Shown piece by piece: positions 58,801 to 64,000 of a DNA stretch of 64,000 bases. This DNA comes from Hormiphora californensis (Eukaryota > Ctenophora > Tentaculata > Cydippida > Pleurobrachiidae). Location: assembly GCA_020137815.1 (NCBI GenBank), contig CM035362.1, positions 6,237,960 through 6,301,959 on the forward strand, given 5' to 3'. The notes beneath the pieces are model-generated. The model had not been told where the DNA came from, searched no databases, and saw only the letters and a list, made by a program, of their open reading frames with translations. Both the position numbers and the translations under genes were made by a program. Numbering within the stretch: the stretch's first letter is position 1; each line of letters begins with the position of its first letter.

Positions 58801-61800
58801 GGGACAGGTAACAGAGATCTAACTCCCTCCCCCTCTTCAGGTCATTCCTGGTAAGAGATGGGACAGGTAACAGAGATCTAACTCCCTCCCCCTCTTCAGG
58901 TCATTCCTTGTCAGAGATGGGACAGGTAACAGAGATCTAACTCCCTCCCCCTCTTCAGGTCATTCCTGGTAAGAGATGGGACAGGTAACAGAGATCTAAC
59001 TCCCTCCCCCTCTTCAGGTCATTCCTGGTAAGAGATGGGACAGGTAACAGAGATCTAACTCCCTCCCCCTCTTCAGGTCATTCCTGGTAAGAGATGGGAC
59101 AGGTAACAGAGATCTAACTCCCTCCCCCTCTTCAGGTCATTCCTGGTAAGAGATGGGACAGGTAACAGAGATCTAACTCCCTCCCCCTCTTCAGGTCATT
59201 CCTGGTAAGAGATGGGACAGGTAACAGAGATCTAACTCCCTCCCCCTCTTCAGGTCATTCCTTGTAAGAGATGGGACAGGTAACAGAGATCTAACTCCCT
59301 CCCCCTCTTCAGGTCATTCCTGGTAAGAGATGGGACAGGTAACAGAGATCTAACTCCCTCCCCCTCTTCAGGTCATTCCTGGTAAGAGATGGGACAGGTA
59401 ACAGAGATCTAACTCCCTCCCCCTCTTCAGGTCATTCCTGGTAAGAGATGGGACAGGTAACAGAGATCTAACTCCCTCCCCCTCTTCAGGTCATTCCTTG
59501 TCAGAGATGGGACAGGTAACAGAGATCTAACTCCCTCCCCCTCTTCAGGTCATTCCTGGTAAGAGATGGGACAGGTAACAGAGATCTAACTCCCTCCCCC
59601 TCTTCAGGTCATTCCTGGTAAGAGATGGGACAGGTAACAGAGATCTAACTCCCTCCCCCTCTTCAGGTCATTCCTGGTAAGAGATGGGACAGGTAACAGA
59701 GATCTAACTCCCTCCCCCTCTTCAGGTCATTCCTTGTAAGAGATGGGACAGGTAACAGAGATCTAACTCCCTCCCCCTCTTCAGGTCATTCCTGGTAAGA
59801 GATGGGACAGGTAACAGAGATCTAACTCCCTCCCCCTCTTCAGGTCATTCCTGGTAAGAGATGGGACAGGTAACAGAGATCTAACTCCCTCCCCCTCTTC
59901 AGGTCATTCCTGGTAAGAGATGGGACAGGTAACAGAGATCTAACTCCCTCCCCCTCTTCAGGTCATTCCTTGTAAGAGATGGGACAGGTAACAGAGATCT
60001 AACTCCCTCCCCCTCTTCAGGTCATTCCTGGTAAGAGATGGGACAGGTAACAGAGATCTAACTCCCTCCCCCTCTTCAGGTCATTCCTGGTAAGAGATGG
60101 GACAGGTAACAGAGATCTAACTCCCTCCCCCTCTTCAGGTCATTCCTTGTAAGAGATGGGACAGGTAACAGAGATCTAACTCCCTCCCCCTCTTCAGGTC
60201 ATTCCTGGTAAGAGATGGGACAGGTAACAGAGATCTAACTCCCTCCCCCTCTTCAGGTCATTCCTGGTAAGAGATGGGACAGGTAACAGAGATCTAACTC
60301 CCTCCCCCTCTTCAGGTCATTCCTGGTAAGAGATGGGACAGGTAACAGAGATCTAACTCCCTCCCCCTCTTCAGGTCATTCCTTGTAAGAGATGGGACAG
60401 GTAACAGAGATCTAACTCCCTCCCCCTCTTCAGGTCATTCCTGGTAAGAGATGGGACAGGTAACAGAGATCTAACTCCCTCCCCCTCTTCAGGTCATTCC
60501 TGGTAAGAGATGGGACAGGTAACAGAGATCTAACTCCCTCCCCCTCTTCAGGTCATTCCTTGTAAGAGATGGGACAGGTAACAGAGATCTAACTCCCTCC
60601 CCCTCTTCAGGTCATTCCTTGTAAGAGATGGGACAGGTAACAGAGATCTAACTCCCTCCCCCTCTTCAGGTCATTCCTTGTAAGAGATGGGACAGGTAAC
60701 AGAGATCTAACTCCCTCCCCCTCTTCAGGTCATTCCTTGTAAGAGATGGGACAGGTAACAGAGATCTAACTCCCTCCCCCACTTCAGGTCATTCCTTGTC
60801 AGAGATGGGACAGGTAACAGAGATCTAACTCCCTCCCCCTCTTCAGGTCATTCCTTGTAAGAGATGGGACAGGTAACAGAGATCTAACTCCCTCCCCCTC
60901 TTCAGGTCATTCCTTGTAAGAGATGGGACAGGTAACAGAGATCTAACTCCCTCCCCCTCTTCAGGTCATTCCTGGTAAGAGATGGGACAGGTAACAGAGA
61001 TCTAACTCCCTCCCCCTCTTCAGGTCATTCCTGGTAAGAGATGGGACAGGTAACAGAGATCTAACTCCCTCCCCCTCTTCAGGTCATTCCTTGTCAGAGA
61101 TGGGACAGGTAACAGAGATCTAACTCCCTCCCCCTCTTCAGGTCATTCCTGGTAAGAGATGGGACAGGTAACAGAGATCTAACTCCCTCCCCCTCTTCAG
61201 GTCATTCCTGGTAAGAGATGGGACAGGTAACAGAGATCTAACTCCCTCCCCCTCTTCAGGTCATTCCCGGTAAGAGATGGGACAGGTAACAGAGATCTAA
61301 CTCCCTCCCCCTCTTCAGGTCATTCCTTGTCAGAGATGGGACAGGTAACAGAGATCTAACTCCCTCCCCCTCTTCAGGTCATTCCTTGTCAGAGATGGGA
61401 CAGGTAACAGAGATCTAACTCCCTCCCCCTCTTCAGGTCATTCCTGGTTAGAGATGGGACAGGTAACAGAGATCTAACTCCCTCCCCTCTTCAGGTCATT
61501 CCTTGTCAGGGATGGGACAGGGAACAGGGATCTGTGCTACTTGCAGTATCCGGACAGTCCAGGACCCGTAGCAGCATCTTTTAGAGCATCCCTTCTCTTC
61601 AACTATAATAACGTTAGTACAACAGGGCCGACACAACCAATCAGAACTCATTATTTAGGTCACGTGACTGGTTATCAGCCAATCAGGGACCAGTATTTCC
61701 TGATTCGGTCGGTTCCTCACGTTAGTATAACAGGGTACGAGCCCATCTAATCAGTTAACCCCTCAATAATTAATTCTCTCTACCCTAATTTCTCACAATT

Positions 61801-64000
61801 CCCTTCACCACCACTCCATAACTCTTTTTGACCCCTCTCTCTCGAGAACCCTAAATGCCACACTTCTCCCCACAGATGTGCCAGATCCGTCATGTTCCCA
61901 TTGGTAGCATTGTGTACAATGAGGGACCGTCCTGGAGGCGGAGAGTTTGGGCAAGTGTCTACATGAAACCGGGGTACAATGATGTCACCGCGGTTAACGG
62001 GTTAACTGTCTGTACTGCTGGCAATATCAGCCCTCTTGGACAGGTATTATAATAGCAGGGGTGTTACCATGGTGACATTGGGGGTGTTACCATGGTGACA
62101 TTGGGGGGTGTTACCATGGTGACATTGGAGGGTGTTACCATGGTGACATTGGGGGTGTTGCCATGGTGACATTGGGGAGCTGGGTGTTACCATGGTGACA
62201 TTGGGGTGTTACCATGGTGACATTGGGGTGTTACCATGGTGACATTGGGGTGTTGCCATGGTGACATTGGGGTGTTACCATGGTGACATTGGGGGGAAGG
62301 GGGTGTTACCATGGTGACATTGGGGAAGGGATGTTACCATGGTGAAATTGGGGGGGGGGTGTTAGCATGGTGACATTGGGGAGGGGTTGTTACCATAGTG
62401 ACATTGGGGTCATTACCATTGTGACATTGGGGACTGGGGAGGGAGGGGGTGTTACCATGGTGAAATTGGGGGGGGGGGGGTGTTAGCATGGTGACATTGG
62501 GGAGGGGTTGTTACCATATTGACATTGGGGGGGGTGTTACCATGGTGATATTGGAGAGGCGTGTGTTGCCATGGTGACATTGGGGGGTGTTGCCATGGTG
62601 ACATTGGGGGTGTTAGCATGGTGACATTGGGGGTGTTAGCATGGTGATATTGGGGGAGGGGGTGTTACCATGGTGACATTGGGGGTGTTAGTATGGTGAC
62701 ATTGGGGGAGGGGGTGTTACCATGCCAACCATGGTGATATTGGGGGAGGGGGTGTTACCATGGTGACATTGGAGAGGCGTGTATTGCCATTGTTGTTGAG
62801 AGTTTTTTAGGAAAGCTTTGTAGAGACCCTGATTTTGGATCGCATTCATGGAAAATGGAAATTTAATCAGGTATCACGGGATAAATTAATTAATGGAATG
62901 AATTATCCCCCCCCCTTGATTAATCCTAAATATAGAGGCCGTGGGAATATCGAAAAGGAAAATATGAATTTAGTGATAAGGATAATGAGATTTACAGAGT
63001 GTCCGTTATGCATTTTTCCAAGTACGAAATAACTTTAAATCCGGTCGATATTAATAATTTGATTTAATATTGTCCTTACTTTATGTAGGCAAGGGTTTAT
63101 AGATATATATATATATAACTAGCGCCTCAAGTAAGGGCTTTCTAATAACCCACCCGGCTTCGCCGGGTGGTTTTTTTCGCCCCTTTCAACGTCTATAAAA
63201 CGGTTGCCATGGCAACTGAATTGGTAACTATGGGGAATGGCCTGTTAAAAGTCATTCGAAATATTAAGAAACTTCCACTGGAACTTCAGAAAGTGTGAAT
63301 AACAGCTTTACAGCTTTCGTCATATGAAGTGTTTTATGAAGGAGCAGTCTGTCGCTTAGATACCGCCTAACGAACGGCCATCACTTCGACGTTCATCTCC
63401 AAATTATAATATAGATAGATAGATAGGGGTTTATGCTGAGCTGTTCACGAAGAAGCTTCTAAGAAGGAAATGATATCAATAATTCCAGGAAACGATCAAT
63501 AATTCCAGGAAAAGATTAATAATTCCCGTTGTTTTAGATGAGACTACGATTACGAAACATTATAAAGCAAACGATACTGGCTCGATCCAGATCGGCGACT
63601 ATCGGGAAAGTAGGGCTGCTCCTGTCAGGGGGGCTGAACTGCAGGATCATCGGGAATGTGCTGAGGGATGAACGGGTAATTATTAGCTGTTAATTAGTAG
63701 CTGATAATTAGTATACTAATCAATTAATTAGTAGCTGTTAATTAGTATAATTGTTAGGATATATGCAGTGTCCCTTGCAGAAGACACTAAATCACAAAGT
63801 AAGCGATGGTGTAGTAGCTGTCATACTCTGTCAAGAAAGATCCAGTTAAAACTAGCATTTGTGATCACCATGGTAATAATATAACCATGGTGATCACATT
63901 TGCTAGTTTTAACTGGGTGTTTAATGTTTGCTAATATCTGAATTCAGGTTAAACACTTGAAGACATTCTTTATCGGAGCGAAGTCCTCCCATGAGAGACT
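49895..64000 (+). CDS. Asparagine-synthetase-like gene (probable pseudoenzyme), runs off the right edge
   Basis: Exons: 49895-49991 (tentative), 53486-53652, 53980-54101, 61495-61612, 61876-62043, 63538-63675, 63948 to beyond 64000. All phases agree. Known enzymes couple an N-terminal glutaminase to a C-terminal ATP-dependent synthetase. Counterparts seen: VVANADIFNFNQL for the family's YNGEIYN region; EEILLHLY for GEIILHLY; FLVRDGTGNRDL for the F-x-x-RD-x-x-G-x-R-x-L motif; LLLSGGLNCR for LLSGGLDSS; LKTFFIGA for L-x-TF-x-IG. Key positions differ: Gly to Ala after the oxyanion Asn, the glutamine-binding Asp to Arg, and Asp to Asn in the pyrophosphate loop. The tentative first exon starts MLVTWDKEF, so the catalytic Cys-2 would be absent. 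A degenerate, non-catalytic paralog is likely. ASNSD1 is an alternative, less close at the C-terminal end. Confidence 0.75.
50875..52226 (+). mobile_element. 1,352-bp TTCGG-ended element, copy A
   Basis: Ends CAGGAAGCGACCGAATATTC and GAACC-rich GGTTCGGTCGTTTCCTG form terminal inverted repeats, followed inward by GGTTC runs (GGTTCGGTTCGG). Target duplication CTAGATAC at 50867-50874 and 52227-52234. The interior has repeated blocks of CATGGAGAGCACCGATCAA and ACGAATCGTGTTTCGAATCG in both orientations. The 80- and 95-codon frames show no transposase motif. It is in the first intron of the asparagine-synthetase-like gene. Confidence 0.93.
52293..52399 (+). mobile_element. CCAAT/E-box MITE, copy 8 (full length)
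   Basis: AGGAACCGACCGAATCAGG to CGGTCGGTTCCT, 107 bp, with ATTGG boxes and GTCACGTGAC. TGCACACAA lies directly before it (52284-52292) and again at 52402-52410, followed both times by AGGAAC. Confidence 0.95.
52770..53125. mobile_element. Fold-back element, about 350 bp
   Basis: GTCTGACTGTGGTCTGGAAA through GAGCTTTTCTGAATCA is mirrored from 53060 to 53125. Inner arms AAGGGGCTCAAGCCCAA and CCAATCAGAGGCCT are inverted around TTATTTCGAAATCTAGG. No coding frame. Confidence 0.85.
53400..53485 (+). repeat. C-run repeats up to an acceptor
   Basis: ACTACTAATCCACCCC with C runs repeats three times and ends at the acceptor CATTGTTTCAG at 53485. Confidence 0.8.
54045..54210 (+). repeat. Tandem duplication across a splice donor
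   Basis: AATGTTGGGTGTTATTCAAG plus GGGAGTTCTCCTTCATCCTC, TGTGATAGAGACAG and donor GTAAT occurs twice in full. A third shorter copy (GAATGTGATAGAGACAGGTAAT) follows. Donors lie at 54102 and about 55-100 bp further on. The first closes exon 53980-54101. Using a later donor would add codons or stops. Confidence 0.92.
54529..55880 (-). mobile_element. 1,352-bp TTCGG-ended element, copy B (inverted)
   Basis: The same element as 50875-52226, the same length, in opposite orientation and almost identical; its internal 80- and 95-codon frames translate identically. Its own target duplication is GTAATCAT at 54521-54528 and 55881-55888. Different duplications show two separate insertions. It is in an intron of the asparagine-synthetase-like gene. 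Confidence 0.93.
55889..56510. other. Intron sequence, no feature
   Basis: AT-rich intron with a duplicated AAACCCTAGTTTAG (56289, 56321). Nothing else is supported. Confidence 0.6.
56511..61494 (+). repeat. 59-bp minisatellite of about 85 decoy acceptor/exon/donor units
   Basis: Unit: TAACTCCCTCCCCCTCTTCAG, then GTCATTCCTGGTAAGAGATG and GGACAG, then GTAACAGAGATC. The first part is a pyrimidine tract with AG. The second is the start of the true exon 61495 (GTCATTCCTTGTCAGGGATG). The last has a donor-like GTAACAG where the true exon reads GGAACAG. Most units also carry CTGGTAAGAG, a second good donor. Sub-variants (TTGTAAGAG, TTGTCAGAG, CTGGTAAGAG) recur in similar orders, showing block amplification. 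The array fills the end of the intron and its last unit is the real splice acceptor. Confidence 0.96.
61627..61717 (-). mobile_element. CCAAT/E-box MITE, copy 9 (at a splice donor)
   Basis: Inverted copy, from CCGACACAACCAATCAG to GATTCGGTCGGTTCCT, one end truncated. A 17-bp direct repeat ACGTTAGTAYAACAGGG lies at 61611-61627 and 61719-61735. It contains AAC|GTTAGT, the inferred donor of exon 61495-61612, so the donor is now present twice. Confidence 0.93.
62048..62790. repeat. GTGTTACCATGGTGACATTGGG minisatellite
   Basis: About 28 units of 23-40 bp, GTGTTACCATGGTGACATTG plus G runs and GGAGGG spacers, starting 5 bp after the donor of exon 61876-62043. The TTACCATGG core is shared with other arrays. 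Confidence 0.96.
62791..63537. other. Intron remainder with hairpin
   Basis: Holds CCACCCGG-CTTCG-CCGGGTGG at 63150-63170 followed by seven T. It also has a repeated AATAATTCCAGGAAAMGAT three times just before the acceptor at 63537, and a TAGATA run near 63410. No further exon is supported. Confidence 0.6.
63842..63916. repeat. 33-bp-arm hairpin in the last intron
   Basis: CCAGTTAAAACTAGC through GTGATCACCATGGT is inverted at 63884-63916 with a 9-base loop. Only three central bases are unpaired in the arms. The arm tip is again ACCATGGT. Confidence 0.9.

Noticed and set aside
56511-61494. CRISPR-like regular array
   Set aside because: Units are contiguous, and the whole 59 bp repeats with no unique spacers. 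The context is a eukaryotic intron.

Overview
The window is nuclear DNA from an animal, most likely a non-bilaterian or other marine invertebrate. Several genes have many short exons with GT-AG introns, animal gene families are present (a GRIP-domain golgin, a Yippee-like protein, an asparagine-synthetase-like protein), and much of the DNA is minisatellite and small transposons. A sponge or cnidarian fits best, but the species cannot be fixed from sequence alone. Long runs of C or G and blurred homopolymer stretches (31.4-31.7, 33.9-34.7, 40.4-41.2 kb) suggest that parts of the consensus are poorly resolved.

Layout. 1-5963: a 31-bp satellite inside an intron. 6210-15132 (+): the last 16 exons of a GRIP-domain golgin; the 1,271 codons, stop included, join in phase. 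16577-16859 (-): two terminal exons of a small CCCH zinc-finger protein. 17664-20619: a 33-bp satellite split by a 2.2-kb nested insertion that holds two fold-back elements. 21701-22293 (-): the first exon of an unrecognised gene, carrying an in-frame piece of a small transposon. 22.4-27.3 kb: a transposon nest with a 3' fragment of a retroelement protein. 27749-27885 (+): the first coding exon of a Yippee-like gene. 28-39 kb: mostly microsatellite and gene-poor. 39190-43724 (+): a Ser/Thr/Asn-rich gene of unknown function, with an 8-bp-TSD transposon in one intron. 43.9-49.4 kb: minisatellites, a TA-flanked element and the second copy of a 1.5-kb repeat. 49895-64000 (+): an asparagine-synthetase-like gene that runs off the right edge. 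Its introns hold two 1,352-bp copies of one transposon in opposite orientation and an array of about 85 copies of a 59-bp unit.

Main observations. (1) In at least seven places a tandem duplication runs across an exon-intron boundary, copying the splice site plus the first or last exon bases. The extreme case is the 59-bp array, in which every unit has a polypyrimidine tract, an acceptor, the true start of the next exon and a donor-like site. (2) A small transposon with CAGGAACCGACCGAA ends occurs nine times. It carries two CCAAT boxes and a GTCACGTGAC palindrome, reads open in one frame, has been captured in one coding exon and duplicates a splice donor in another gene. Several copies lack their ends yet sit between direct repeats of 10 to about 41 bp. 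(3) Many unrelated minisatellites share the core GTTACCATGGTAAC. (4) The asparagine-synthetase-like gene has lost key residues of both active sites, so it may be a pseudoenzyme.
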